From contig CAYZWU010000053.1 of the NCBI GenBank assembly GCA_964482235.1, forward strand, positions 1 to 35,899: DNA of 35,899 nucleotides, in the 5' to 3' direction. Origin of the DNA: CAYZWU01 sp964482235. Lineage in GTDB: Bacteria; Planctomycetota; B15-G4; CAYZWU01. Shown piece after piece: positions 16,459 through 24,955 of the stretch; the stretch's first letter is position 1, and each line of letters begins with the position of its first letter. The position numbers and the translations under genes are program-made. The notes beneath the pieces are model-generated. The model did no database searches, had not been told where the DNA came from, and saw only the letters and a program-made list of their open reading frames with translations.

Positions 16459-18132
16459 ATGACGACGAAAACGAAAGAACAGACAGCCAAGGAGACCGTT
16501 CCCGACGGTTTCACGAACTGGAAGGAAATGGCGCTGTCCTACAAGAGCGACCTGACCGACCTGCCGCTGCCGGTCCTGAAGATCGACGAACACTACACGA
16601 TCACCTACATCAACACCTCGGGAGCCGATCTCATCGGCCTGCCCCGGGAAGAGGTCGTGGGTCAGAAGTGCTACGATCTTCTCAAGACCAAGCACTGCAG
16701 GACACCGGACTGCCGCTGCTCGCAGGCCATGCAGAACGACAACGTCTTCACAGCCGAGAACGTCTCGTATCAGGAAGGACGGGACCTCAAGTTTCGGTAC
16801 ACGGCAAGGCCGATCAAGAACGCCAAGGGCGAGGTCGTCGGCGCGATCGAGTCCCTCGTCGACACGTCGGACGTGGACTTCCTGATGGAAGAAGCCCAGA
16901 AGAAGATCAACGACCTCAATTCGATTCCCGCGCCGGTCTTCCGCATAGACAAGGATTTCAACGTTCAGTTCATCAACAAGCACGGAGCCGAGATGTGCGG
17001 CCACACCCAGGACACGGCCCTCGGCATGAAGTGCTACGATCTCTTGAAGACCCCCCACTGCAATTCGGCAGAGTGCCGCACACGGCAGGCCATGGAGCAG
17101 GGTACGCTCTGCACGGGCGAGACGGTGTTCGATCCAGAGGGCGCAAACACTCCGATCAAGTACCTCGCCAGGGAAGTGCGTAACGACAGCGGAGAGATCG
17201 TGGGCGCCACGGAGCTCGTGCTCGACATCACCTCCGAAAAGGAAACGGAGCACGCCGTGGTGAATACCACGGACACGCTGAACGGGATCGTGGACGAGAT
17301 CGCGGACATCAGCGTTCACCTGAACGAGAAGTCGGGTGTCATCTCCGAGCGGGCCAATTCGGTGGCCGTGGCTGCCGAGCAGATGAGCACGTCGATGATG
17401 GCCGTCTCGACGGCCGCCGAGCAGTCGCAGGCCAACATCAATTCCGTGGCAACCTCGACGGAGGAGATGACCAGCACGGTGGGCGAGATCGCCCAGAACT
17501 CGGAGCGGGCTCGCAGCATGACGGAGAACGCAGTGAAGAGCGCAGCCGGTGCGACGAGCAAGGTCAACGAGCTCGGCTCGGCGGCCAAGGAGATCAGCAA
17601 GGTCATCGAGACGATCGTGGAGATCGCCGAGCAGACCAAGCTGCTCGCACTCAACGCCACCATCGAGGCGGCCCGGGCCGGCGAGGCGGGCAAGGGCTTC
17701 GCCGTGGTGGCCAGCGAGGTCAAGGAGCTTGCCAAGCAGACGAACAGCGCCACCGAGGACATCCGCAGCAAGATCGAGGCGATCCAGGGTTCGACGGAGA
17801 GCACGGTCTCCGAGATCGGTCACATCAACACGGTGATCAACGAGGTGAACGAGAACGTCTCCTCCATCGCCACCGCGGTTGAGGAACAGAGCATCACGAC
17901 CAAGGAGATCGCCAAGAACATCACGCAGGCCTCCGACGGGATCTCGGAGATGACATCGAGCGTGATCCAGTCCGCCGGGGTGGCCAAGAACGTTGCCGCC
18001 GACATCAACTCGGTCAACGACAACATCGCAACGGTCACCGACACGGCGTCGTCGCTGGCCATCAGCGGAGGCAAGCTCAAGTGCACCAACGACCAGCTGA
18101 TGGAGCTTCTGGCTCGATTCCGCGAGGAATAG
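16459..18132 (+). CDS. Soluble methyl-accepting chemotaxis protein with two cysteine-motif PAS domains
   Basis: This 557-residue receptor has no membrane segment, so it senses a cytoplasmic signal. PAS1 (about 28-137) and PAS2 (about 150-260) each carry the motif KCYDLLKT.HC....CR..QAM. The PAS1 cysteines are 71, 80, 85 and 87; those of PAS2 are 192, 201 and 206. A spaced, duplicated set of cysteines plus His suggests a metal, Fe-S, heme or redox ligand; that is inference. The rest (about 290-557) is the coiled signalling domain, with the CheA/CheW-binding hairpin tip at EQTKLLALNATIEAARAGEAG (391-411). GAGGAG precedes the ATG. Gln/Glu-rich heptads suggest methylation by the neighbouring CheR and demethylation by CheB. 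Confidence 0.93.
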   Translation: MTTKTKEQTAKETVPDGFTNWKEMALSYKSDLTDLPLPVLKIDEHYTITYINTSGADLIGLPREEVVGQKCYDLLKTKHCRTPDCRCSQAMQNDNVFTAENVSYQEGRDLKFRYTARPIKNAKGEVVGAIESLVDTSDVDFLMEEAQKKINDLNSIPAPVFRIDKDFNVQFINKHGAEMCGHTQDTALGMKCYDLLKTPHCNSAECRTRQAMEQGTLCTGETVFDPEGANTPIKYLAREVRNDSGEIVGATELVLDITSEKETEHAVVNTTDTLNGIVDEIADISVHLNEKSGVISERANSVAVAAEQMSTSMMAVSTAAEQSQANINSVATSTEEMTSTVGEIAQNSERARSMTENAVKSAAGATSKVNELGSAAKEISKVIETIVEIAEQTKLLALNATIEAARAGEAGKGFAVVASEVKELAKQTNSATEDIRSKIEAIQGSTESTVSEIGHINTVINEVNENVSSIATAVEEQSITTKEIAKNITQASDGISEMTSSVIQSAGVAKNVAADINSVNDNIATVTDTASSLAISGGKLKCTNDQLMELLARFREE

Positions 18133-18195
18133 GACACGGACACAGGTTGATGGAGCAGGCACCCGATTCCATCGGGAATGGATGAGGAACAACTC

Positions 18196-19293
18196 ATGGA
18201 TGAACAGCTGCGCGTCCTCGTGGTGGACGACATGGCGCTCTACCGGAAGCTCCTGGGCGACCTGATCGACGAGATCCCGGGAGTGGAGGTCGTTGGCACG
18301 GCTCCCAACGGGAAGATCGCCTTGAACAGGATTGCCCACCTTCGACCGCACGTGATCACCCTCGACATCGAGATGCCGGTCATGGACGGACCGGAGACGC
18401 TCCGGCACCTGTCGCGGATGGACCGGCCGCCGATCGTGATCGTGGTGAGCGTGCACACCCACGAGGGAGGGGCAAAAACATTTGCCGCCCTGGACTCGGG
18501 CGCCTATTCCTTCATCACGAAGCCGAACGGCAGCGACAGGGAGGAGAACCGGGCCCGGCTGTCCGACGAGCTTCGCTCGATCTTCACCGGACTCGTGGTG
18601 AAGTCGCGGATCAGGAGCGCCCCTGTTCTGGCGGGCGCGGCACAGGGAGGCAGCCTCCCCGCTTTTGCCACCTTGGATCCCGTGAGCCGGCTGAAGGAGG
18701 CCGAGAGCAGCGATCCGCCCGAGATCATCGCCATCGCCGTGTCCACCGGAGGACCGAAGGCTCTGGGCCAGGTGATCCCCAGGCTGCCGCAGGATCTGAG
18801 CGTTCCCGTTGTCGTAGTGCAGCACATCCCGACCGAATTCACCTCGGCGCTAGTCGAATCACTCAACGGCAAGAGCGCCGTCAAGGTGAAGGAGGGAAGG
18901 CACGGGATGCTTCTCGAGCCCGGCACGGTCTACATCGCCCCCGGCGGCAGGCAGATGAAGGTCGAGCCCGGGGGGATAAACGGATCTCCCGCTCTGCAGG
19001 TGACCGACGATCCCGCGGAAAACCACTGCAAGCCGTCGGCCGATGTCCTGATGCGATCGGTGGCCAGGGCCTATGGCAGCCGCGCACTCGGGATCATCAT
19101 GACCGGTATGGGGAACGACGGGATACGGGGACTTCAACTGATGAAGCGCAAGGGGGCGACGGTGATCGCGCAGGACAGGGAATCCTGCGTCGTCTTCGGC
19201 ATGCCCCACGAAGCGATCAAGGCCGGAATCGTGGATATCACGGCACCGCTGCACACGATTCCGAACCTCATCGTCGAAAAGGTTGCGAAATAA
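18196..19293 (+). CDS. cheB: CheB protein-glutamate methylesterase
   Basis: The protein has 365 residues from ATG 18196, which has GAGGAA upstream; an in-frame ATG at 18178 would add six residues and lacks a clear binding site. The N-terminal receiver (about 5-130) has Asp11, Asp12 and acceptor Asp57 in TLDIEMPVMDG. The C-terminal esterase carries the catalytic triad Ser183 (STGG), His210 (QHIP) and Asp308 (TGMGNDG). When phosphorylated by CheA it removes receptor methyl groups, giving adaptation. The stop codon is followed immediately by the GTG of cheR, so translation of the two is probably coupled. Confidence 0.95.
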   Translation: MDEQLRVLVVDDMALYRKLLGDLIDEIPGVEVVGTAPNGKIALNRIAHLRPHVITLDIEMPVMDGPETLRHLSRMDRPPIVIVVSVHTHEGGAKTFAALDSGAYSFITKPNGSDREENRARLSDELRSIFTGLVVKSRIRSAPVLAGAAQGGSLPAFATLDPVSRLKEAESSDPPEIIAIAVSTGGPKALGQVIPRLPQDLSVPVVVVQHIPTEFTSALVESLNGKSAVKVKEGRHGMLLEPGTVYIAPGGRQMKVEPGGINGSPALQVTDDPAENHCKPSADVLMRSVARAYGSRALGIIMTGMGNDGIRGLQLMKRKGATVIAQDRESCVVFGMPHEAIKAGIVDITAPLHTIPNLIVEKVAK

Positions 19294-20124
19294 GTGAACC
19301 TGACAGTAAGCCTGGGAGAGCTCAACGGACTCATCCGTCACATCGAGAGCCTCAGCAGGATCGTCCTGGACGAGTCCAAGGCGTACCTCGTCGAGAGCCG
19401 CCTCACTCCTCTTCTCAAGGAGCTGGACTGCCGCGGCTACGGGGAGCTCCTCGAAAGAGTCAAGAGCGACAGGACGGGAAAAACAGGCGATCTCGTCATC
19501 GACCGGATCAGCACGAAGGAGACGTCCTTTTTCCGGGACAGCCATCCCTTCGATCTCCTCGCACACAAGCTCGTACCCGACTTCTACGAGCGCTGCGGTC
19601 TCGACAGGAAAGTCCCTCTTCGTATCTGGAGCGCCGCCTGCTCCACGGGACAGGAAACGTACAGCATCGCCATGACGCTCCGGGAGACCATGGGCGATCT
19701 CACGGAGCGTTCGATCCGGATCGTGGGGACCGACATCTCGGACACGGCTCTCGCCTGCGCCAGCCGGGGATGCTACACAAAGCTCGAGCTCTCGCGCGGC
19801 CTCTCGGCCGATCGCCTGTTCAGGCACTTCATTCGAAACGACGACGGCTGGAAGATCTCCGACGAGCTTCGCTCACAGATCTTCTTCCAGAAAGTGAACC
19901 TCTTCGAGCCGCCCGAGGGTCTGGGACGCTTCGACATCATTTTCTGCCGCAACGTGGCGATCTACTTCTCCCAGGAGAACAGGAAGAAGCTGTTCGACGA
20001 GATGGCCGGCTACCTGGCCCCGGGCGGAGTCCTCCTCGTCGGCTCGACCGAGTCGCTCGCCGGCGTGACCAAGCGGTTCTGCAAGCGGGAGTTCCGGGGA
20101 AAGATCTACTACGAGCTTTTCTGA
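19294..20124 (+). CDS. cheR: CheR chemoreceptor methyltransferase
   Basis: This 276-residue SAM-dependent methyltransferase starts at GTG directly after the cheB stop. The N-terminal helical domain is followed by STKETSFFRD (73-82), the SAM motif WSAACSTGQE (112-121), IVGTDIS and the FCRNVAIYF segment typical of CheR. It methylates glutamates on the receptor encoded two genes upstream. There is no C-terminal pentapeptide-binding TPR extension. It is the last gene of the cluster, and the serpin gene converges 26 bases later. Confidence 0.95.
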   Translation: MNLTVSLGELNGLIRHIESLSRIVLDESKAYLVESRLTPLLKELDCRGYGELLERVKSDRTGKTGDLVIDRISTKETSFFRDSHPFDLLAHKLVPDFYERCGLDRKVPLRIWSAACSTGQETYSIAMTLRETMGDLTERSIRIVGTDISDTALACASRGCYTKLELSRGLSADRLFRHFIRNDDGWKISDELRSQIFFQKVNLFEPPEGLGRFDIIFCRNVAIYFSQENRKKLFDEMAGYLAPGGVLLVGSTESLAGVTKRFCKREFRGKIYYELF

Positions 20125-20150
20125 TCGACGCTGCGTGGAAACTCCGGGTT

Positions 20151-21404
20151 CTATTTGGCAGCGGGATTCTGGACCCGGCCCATGAAGAGGACGGCGCCAG
20201 TCGTGTTGTCCTTGATGAGAAAGAGGAAAGGGTGATCCACGCTGATGAGGATCGGCTTCGGCGGAAGGCTCGTCCGCTTCATCACAACGGCGGTCGCTGC
20301 CGCGGCCTCGGTGCCCTCCTCGTTCACTTCAACGAAAGCCTTGTGCAGGATCCGGGAGATGAAGAGATCGCGCTTGCCGGTCATGCCCGAGAAGTCGGCC
20401 TCGCGGGGTGAAAAGGCCTTCTTCATCCCGAGGGCCTTGAAGATGTCGGTGAGCGGGTTGTCGGAGATCATCTTGAACTTCGGAAGCCGGATCTCGATCC
20501 TTCTCATCCGGAGCTTGCCGAGGATCCTCTTCAGCGATTCGGTATTCAGCCTGGATTCCATGCCGGCCAGGCCCTCCCACTCCCTGGGCAGAAGAACGAC
20601 CATGCTCAGCTCCTTGCCCTTGTAGAACAGCTCCACGGCCTGGAGATCCTCCGTCTCGCAGTACTTCAGGTCGGTCTTCTGGACCATGAACGGCACCTCG
20701 ACCTCCTGCGTGCCCGAGACGTGGAACGGGCCGGCAATGGTATTCTCCTTGTCGAACCGGTAGAGCCACTGGCCCTTGAAGTGGATCGCATTGATGAGCA
20801 CGAGCATCGTGGAGGCATTGATATCGCTTTCCTTGATCAGGTCCTTGATCTTGCCTCTCGTCCTCTCCTCCACCCAGGCATTGATCGTCTGCCGCGCCGC
20901 TTCCGTCGCATTCATGAAGTCGACCTCGCGGCAGGCGGCTCCGTAGCAGCGCTTCGTGAGGGCGAGATAGTCGGCCAGAAGCTTCTCCGTCTCCTGCCTC
21001 CAGAGTGCATTGGCGATGCTGACCTGAAAGCCGTCGCCGCTCCCGTCGAGCCGGGCGCAAAGCGCGGCATAGGCGCGGTGCAGCCTCTCCTGTCCGAGGG
21101 TGAAGTGCAGCACCTCGGCCATCTCCCGCTCGGTCTCGTTCCGCGCTCCGGCCCACGTCATGGCCAGGGCCGACGAGACGCTGAAGGGCGAGAAGAAGAG
21201 GTTGCCGCCCCCCTCGCCGGCTTCGCCGCGATTCCTCAGCTTGTGATACAGATCGAGGGCCAGAGCATTGCTGCCGTCCGCGACCCCTTTCAGAACGGCT
21301 CTCCGCTTCGCGGCAGCCGCCCCATCCTCATCGCCGGCAATGAGATGACACCCCGACGAGGCAAACAAAACAACAAGAAGACAGAGATTCAAACGAAGGA
21401 TCAT
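20151..21404 (-). CDS. Bacterial serpin, probable lipoprotein
   Basis: This 417-residue serpin has a hydrophobic N-terminus ending in ASSGC, so Cys19 is a likely though imperfect lipobox. Serpin landmarks are present: NLFFSPFSVSSALAM (68-82), LINAIHFKGQW (203-213) and the C-terminal HPFLFLIKDN (391-400). The reactive loop hinge EEGTEAAAAT (362-371) has small residues throughout, as in inhibitory serpins. Aligned to the alpha-1-antitrypsin hinge by eye, P1-P1' falls on Thr378-Ser379 with Arg at P2. It is expected to trap a serine or cysteine protease at the cell surface. AAAGGAGG lies seven bases before the ATG. No partner protease is adjacent. Confidence 0.93.
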   Translation of the reverse strand: MILRLNLCLLVVLFASSGCHLIAGDEDGAAAAKRRAVLKGVADGSNALALDLYHKLRNRGEAGEGGGNLFFSPFSVSSALAMTWAGARNETEREMAEVLHFTLGQERLHRAYAALCARLDGSGDGFQVSIANALWRQETEKLLADYLALTKRCYGAACREVDFMNATEAARQTINAWVEERTRGKIKDLIKESDINASTMLVLINAIHFKGQWLYRFDKENTIAGPFHVSGTQEVEVPFMVQKTDLKYCETEDLQAVELFYKGKELSMVVLLPREWEGLAGMESRLNTESLKRILGKLRMRRIEIRLPKFKMISDNPLTDIFKALGMKKAFSPREADFSGMTGKRDLFISRILHKAFVEVNEEGTEAAAATAVVMKRTSLPPKPILISVDHPFLFLIKDNTTGAVLFMGRVQNPAAK

Positions 21405-21571
21405 TTCCAGCCTCCTTTATCGAAGAACAGACCTGCTCTGAGAGTGAGTTGCACTATCCTTTTCGAAGGAGAAAAAATAAAGGAGTTCCCCAGAAATCGA
21501 AGGGGTGAAAAAAGCTGCCGGACCGAACCGGTTTCAAGGGAAGTCAGAAGGAAAAGACCGGACGAGACAGG

Positions 21572-22777
21572 TCAATCGAGATCGAAGGAGCGCGCAGCCT
21601 GGTCCGCAATCGTGCGGCCGATCCAGATCGATGCGGTGGCGGCAGGGGACGGCGCGTTGAGCACGTGAACCATCCTGTCCGCCTCCCTGATGTGGAAATC
21701 GTCGGCCAGCCGGCCGCCGGGATCGAGAGCCTGGGCCCTGACCCCCGCACCGCCCCGGTAAACGTCGTCCGGCCCGAGCTCGGGCAGCAGCTTCCGCAAG
21801 GCCGTCACGAAGGCCTGCTTGCTGAAGGACCGGTGGAACTCCCCGGCCGCCATCTTCCAGTACCTTGCGGCCATCCGCCAGAAACCCTTGTAGAGGATAT
21901 AATCGAGCACATCGGGCAGGGAGAAGCTTCCCGGCTCGTAGCCCTCCCGCTTGAAGGCGAGCACCGCGTTGGGGCCCGCTTCCACGCCGCCGTGGATCAT
22001 CCGCGTGAAGTGAACGCCGAGAAAGGGGAACCGCGGGTCGGGAACGGGATAGACGAGGTTCTTCACCAGATGGGCCCGATGGGACACGAGGTTATAGTAC
22101 TCGCCGCGGAAAGGAACGATGCGCACATCGAGCTCGATCCCGCAGATCCTGGCGATCCTGTCGGCCTGGAGACCGGCGCAGTTGATCAGGTAGCGGCACC
22201 GGACGTCGCCGCCCGTCGTGCCAAGCACGAAGCCGCCCCACTCGGGCCTGCACGACAGGACCCGCCAGGAGGTCAGGATCTCGCCGCCCGCCTGGCGCAC
22301 CTTCTCCGCGTAGGCTTCCGTCACGGCTACGAAGTCGACGATCCCCGTCTCGGGGACGTGCAGTCCGGCAACTCCGGCGACGTGGGGCTCGTATTCCAGG
22401 ATCTCCTCCGGCCCGAGCCTTCTCAGCCCATCGAGCCCGTTGGCCGTCCCGCGCCGCTCGAGCTCCTCGAGGGCGGGAATCTCGCTCTCCGACGTGGCCA
22501 CGACGACCTTTCCGCAGCGGTCGTGGGGAATGTCGTTCTCCTCGCAGAAGCGGTAGAGAGCCTTGCGGCCCTCCACGCAGTTCCGCGCCTTGAGCGATTC
22601 CGGCCTGTAGTATAGGCCCGAGTGGATCACGCCGCTGTTGTTCCCCGTCTGGTGAGCGGCCACGCGATCCTCGGCCTCGAGCACAACGAGCGAAAGGCCG
22701 GGATGGGCGGCAAGCGCCATGGCCGTGGCCGTCCCCACGATACCCCCTCCGATCACGGCCACATCGTACTGCTTCAT
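21572..22777 (-). CDS. lhgO: L-2-hydroxyglutarate oxidase/dehydrogenase (LhgO-type)
   Basis: This is a 401-residue FAD-dependent oxidoreductase of the DAO family. The N-terminal dinucleotide motif VIGGGIVGTATAMAL is followed by the family-typical HQTGNNSGVIHSGLYY and YRPESLKARNCVEG. Later come GIVDF, INCAGLQADRIA, PFRGEYYNL and FLGVHFTRMIHGGVEAGPNA, with YRGGAGVRAQA near the C-terminus. The order and wording match LhgO, which oxidises L-2-hydroxyglutarate to 2-oxoglutarate and passes electrons to the membrane quinone pool. It lies between the thioredoxin-like and serpin genes on the same strand. Metabolic repair of a side product of central metabolism is its likely task. Confidence 0.92.
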   Translation of the reverse strand: MKQYDVAVIGGGIVGTATAMALAAHPGLSLVVLEAEDRVAAHQTGNNSGVIHSGLYYRPESLKARNCVEGRKALYRFCEENDIPHDRCGKVVVATSESEIPALEELERRGTANGLDGLRRLGPEEILEYEPHVAGVAGLHVPETGIVDFVAVTEAYAEKVRQAGGEILTSWRVLSCRPEWGGFVLGTTGGDVRCRYLINCAGLQADRIARICGIELDVRIVPFRGEYYNLVSHRAHLVKNLVYPVPDPRFPFLGVHFTRMIHGGVEAGPNAVLAFKREGYEPGSFSLPDVLDYILYKGFWRMAARYWKMAAGEFHRSFSKQAFVTALRKLLPELGPDDVYRGGAGVRAQALDPGGRLADDFHIREADRMVHVLNAPSPAATASIWIGRTIADQAARSFDLD

Positions 22778-22803
22778 TCCGACTTCCGACTCCGGTGCCG
22801 ACA

Positions 22804-22851
22804 GAGCGATCAGGAATCGCTCGCTATAAGAGAGCGATCAGGAATCGCTCG
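22804..22851. repeat. Two direct copies of a 20-bp hairpin-forming repeat
   Basis: The 20-base unit at 22804-22823 recurs exactly at 22832-22851, a 28-base period. Each unit is itself a hairpin: GAGCGAT, loop CAGGA, ATCGCTC. The right copy contains the stop codon and last codons of the thioredoxin-like gene; the left copy lies in the gap before lhgO. There is no T run, so it is not a standard terminator; it could slow exonucleases or stop ribosomes between the two genes. Confidence 0.75.
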
Positions 22852-24091
22852 GGTTGATCATCGTCTTGGCCTGCTTCAGGATGTCGGCATTCGGATCCAT
22901 CTTCGTGGCCCTTGCCCAGGCCTCGTCAACGCCCTTCTGGTCGTCGAGGGCGCGATAGGCCAGAGCCTGGAAGACGATGAACCTCTGGACCAGCACGGGA
23001 TCCTCGATCAATTCGGCCGCTTCATTGATCAGCTCGATCAGCTTCGCGGCATCCGTCTCGAGAGCCTTGACTGCCTTCTGGTCGCTCTCATCGGGCGGCT
23101 GCTGGACAGCCCCGGCAACCTTGCTCAGGAGGTTCATGATCTCCTGGCCGACCTGCTCCGAGCGGATCTGCTTGTAGTAACCTTCCTTGTCCTTGTCGCC
23201 GAGGTCGCGGAGGTAGTCGAGATACTTGTCGTTCTCGTCCTTTCGCAGGGAGACGATCCGGAACGCCGCCTTGGCCTTCACAGCCGGATCTCCATCGCCG
23301 TCCGCCACCGCCTGCAGATCCTTCAGGTGCTTGCCGTCGCCGTCGTGGCCCAGCAGCAGGAGATAGAAGCCGGCCGCTGCGCGCGCCGCGGCGCTCTTCC
23401 GCTCCGTTGCCGCCTGGGTGAGTCCCTTGAAGAACCGGCCGTCGGTGTCCTGCTTCGCCTGGATCAGGTTGAAGGCCGCTTCGGCGCGGCTCTCGGCGTC
23501 TTCCTTCGGATAGGCGGCCAGCACGACCCGGGCGCGGAGAACGGCGGCTTCCTCGGGAATCCCGTCGACGATCTTCCTGGCTTCAGCGGCATCGGGCTTG
23601 CCCTTCGACTCCGCGAGAAAGTTCTTCACCTTGACGTGCGCGTCCTTCACGCCGCGGAGGAAATCGACGTACGGCTCGGCGCCGCCCGGCCGGTAGCCGG
23701 TCTTCAGCACGACGGAGCCGTCAGGCTCCAGGAGGAAGATCGTCGGAAAACCGCGGACGGCGTACTTGCCCTGGTAGGCCTTGTTCTTCTTCGCCTGCTC
23801 TTCCGAGACGAGGCTCTTGTCCTTGGGGAAGTCGATGGCGCAGAGAACAAGGTTCTCCCCGGCGAAGCCCTTGAACGCCTCCTTCACGAAAACCTCGTCG
23901 TGCAGCTTGATGCACCAGCCGCACCAGTCCGATCCCGTGAAGTCGGCCAGAACGAGCATCTCGCTCTCCTTGGCCTTGGCCAGGGCCGTGTCGAGGTCCT
24001 CCTCCCATCCTTCCGCAGCGAGCGCGTTTGCCGGCACCACCACGAGAAGGGCTAGCAGTGCGGCTGAAAATATCTTAAAAATCGAGCACAT
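22838..24091 (-). CDS. Secreted thioredoxin-like protein with long helical C-terminal region
   Basis: This is a 417-residue protein. A signal peptide (1 to about 26, ANALAAEG) is followed by a thioredoxin fold with the active site CGWC (Cys57, Cys60) in DFTGSDWCGWCIKLHDEVF and the cis-Pro segment VRGFPTIFLLEPDG, as in Trx_7/DUF255-like periplasmic thioredoxins. From about residue 160 to the end the protein is charged and helical, resembling TPR or HEAT units (AAFNLIQAKQ, AAARAAAGFYLLLLGHDGDG, ALAYRALDDQKGVDEAWARA). AAGGAG precedes the ATG. It probably handles disulfides in the periplasm with partner binding through the tail. Its divergent neighbour is the ABC operon. Confidence 0.85.
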   Translation of the reverse strand: MCSIFKIFSAALLALLVVVPANALAAEGWEEDLDTALAKAKESEMLVLADFTGSDWCGWCIKLHDEVFVKEAFKGFAGENLVLCAIDFPKDKSLVSEEQAKKNKAYQGKYAVRGFPTIFLLEPDGSVVLKTGYRPGGAEPYVDFLRGVKDAHVKVKNFLAESKGKPDAAEARKIVDGIPEEAAVLRARVVLAAYPKEDAESRAEAAFNLIQAKQDTDGRFFKGLTQAATERKSAAARAAAGFYLLLLGHDGDGKHLKDLQAVADGDGDPAVKAKAAFRIVSLRKDENDKYLDYLRDLGDKDKEGYYKQIRSEQVGQEIMNLLSKVAGAVQQPPDESDQKAVKALETDAAKLIELINEAAELIEDPVLVQRFIVFQALAYRALDDQKGVDEAWARATKMDPNADILKQAKTMINPSDS

Positions 24092-24140
24092 GGCTTCTCC
24101 TTGTTCTGGAATTATTCAGGCCTGGGCGGGACGCTCGGGC

Positions 24141-24169
24141 ATGACGTTTTCGGGTTTTATTGTTAAGAT
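24141..24169 (+). promoter_or_regulatory. Promoter positioned for a leaderless ABC ATPase transcript
   Basis: A -35-like ATGACG (24141-24146) and -10-like TAAGAT (24164-24169) are 17 bases apart. The expected start point, about seven bases after the -10, falls on the A of the ATG at 24176. No ribosome binding site precedes this ATG, which fits leaderless initiation. The hexamers each match four or five of six consensus bases. Confidence 0.35.
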
Positions 24170-24175
24170 GCCCAG

Positions 24176-24955
24176 ATGGTAATACAGCTCCAGAAAATCT
24201 GCAAGTCATACGGCGATAAACGCGTCCTCCATGATATTAGCCTCGATATCGAGGCCGGCCAGGTGATCGGCTATCTCGGCCCTAACGGCGCGGGAAAAAC
24301 GACCACCGTCAAGATCCTCACGGCCACCCATATCCCGGACAGCGGCAGGGCCACGGTCTGCGGCTTCGATCCGGCGAGCGATCCGATCGAGGTGAGGCGC
24401 CGTGTCGGCTATGTCCCAGAAACGCCAGCACTTTACGAGTCCATGACCCCCATGGAGTTCGGCCGCTTCATCGGCCGTCTCCACAAGATCCCCGAGGCGT
24501 CTCTCGACCGCCGGCTCGAAAGGAGCCTCGAGATATTCGGTCTGCGTGAAAACCGCCACGAGCTGCTCGGCACATTCTCCAAGGGGATGAAGCAGAAGGT
24601 GGCGATCGTCACCGGCCTGATCCACAATCCGCCCGTGGTGATCCTGGACGAACCGCTGAACGGCCTCGACGCCGGCTCGGCCCTCCTGCTGAAGGAGATC
24701 ATCTCCCGGCTGGCCGAGCAGGGCCGCACGGTCTTCTACTGCTCCCACCTCCTCGACGTGGTGGAGAAGGTCTGCCATCGCGTCGTGATCCTCCGTGAAG
24801 GCCGCGTCCTGGCCGACGGGACCGTGGCCGAGCTGCGCGAGCAGTCGTCGAGCAGCAGTCTCGAGGACGTCTTCAGGCAGCTCACGGCGAGCCACGACCT
24901 GCCCGGTCTTGCCGCCGACTTCGTCAAGGCCATGGGCGAGGCCGGACAGCCATGA
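24176..24955 (+). CDS. ABC transporter ATP-binding protein
   Basis: This 259-residue ABC ATPase has Walker A GPNGAGKTT (35-43), signature FSKGMKQK (134-141, the KGM variant common in exporters of the CcmA/NatA class), Walker B VVILDEP (154-160) and the switch histidine in FYCSHLLDVV. The sequence YVPETPALYESMTPMEF is typical of this class. It energises the permease encoded next, whose ATG overlaps the end of this gene by four bases. No binding protein is encoded nearby, so export or another non-import role is most likely. The start has no Shine-Dalgarno sequence. Confidence 0.93.
   Translation: MVIQLQKICKSYGDKRVLHDISLDIEAGQVIGYLGPNGAGKTTTVKILTATHIPDSGRATVCGFDPASDPIEVRRRVGYVPETPALYESMTPMEFGRFIGRLHKIPEASLDRRLERSLEIFGLRENRHELLGTFSKGMKQKVAIVTGLIHNPPVVILDEPLNGLDAGSALLLKEIISRLAEQGRTVFYCSHLLDVVEKVCHRVVILREGRVLADGTVAELREQSSSSSLEDVFRQLTASHDLPGLAADFVKAMGEAGQP

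Noticed and set aside
16312..18825. 837-residue minus-strand open frame across the chemoreceptor and cheB
   Set aside because: Composition is His/Arg/Leu-rich without domains; the plus strand holds clear MCP and CheB sequences.
21457..21470. TCCTT-TTCG-AAGGA hairpin between lhgO and serpin genes as terminator
   Set aside because: On the minus strand no T run follows the stem, and on the plus strand the following bases are A-rich; the stem is only five pairs.
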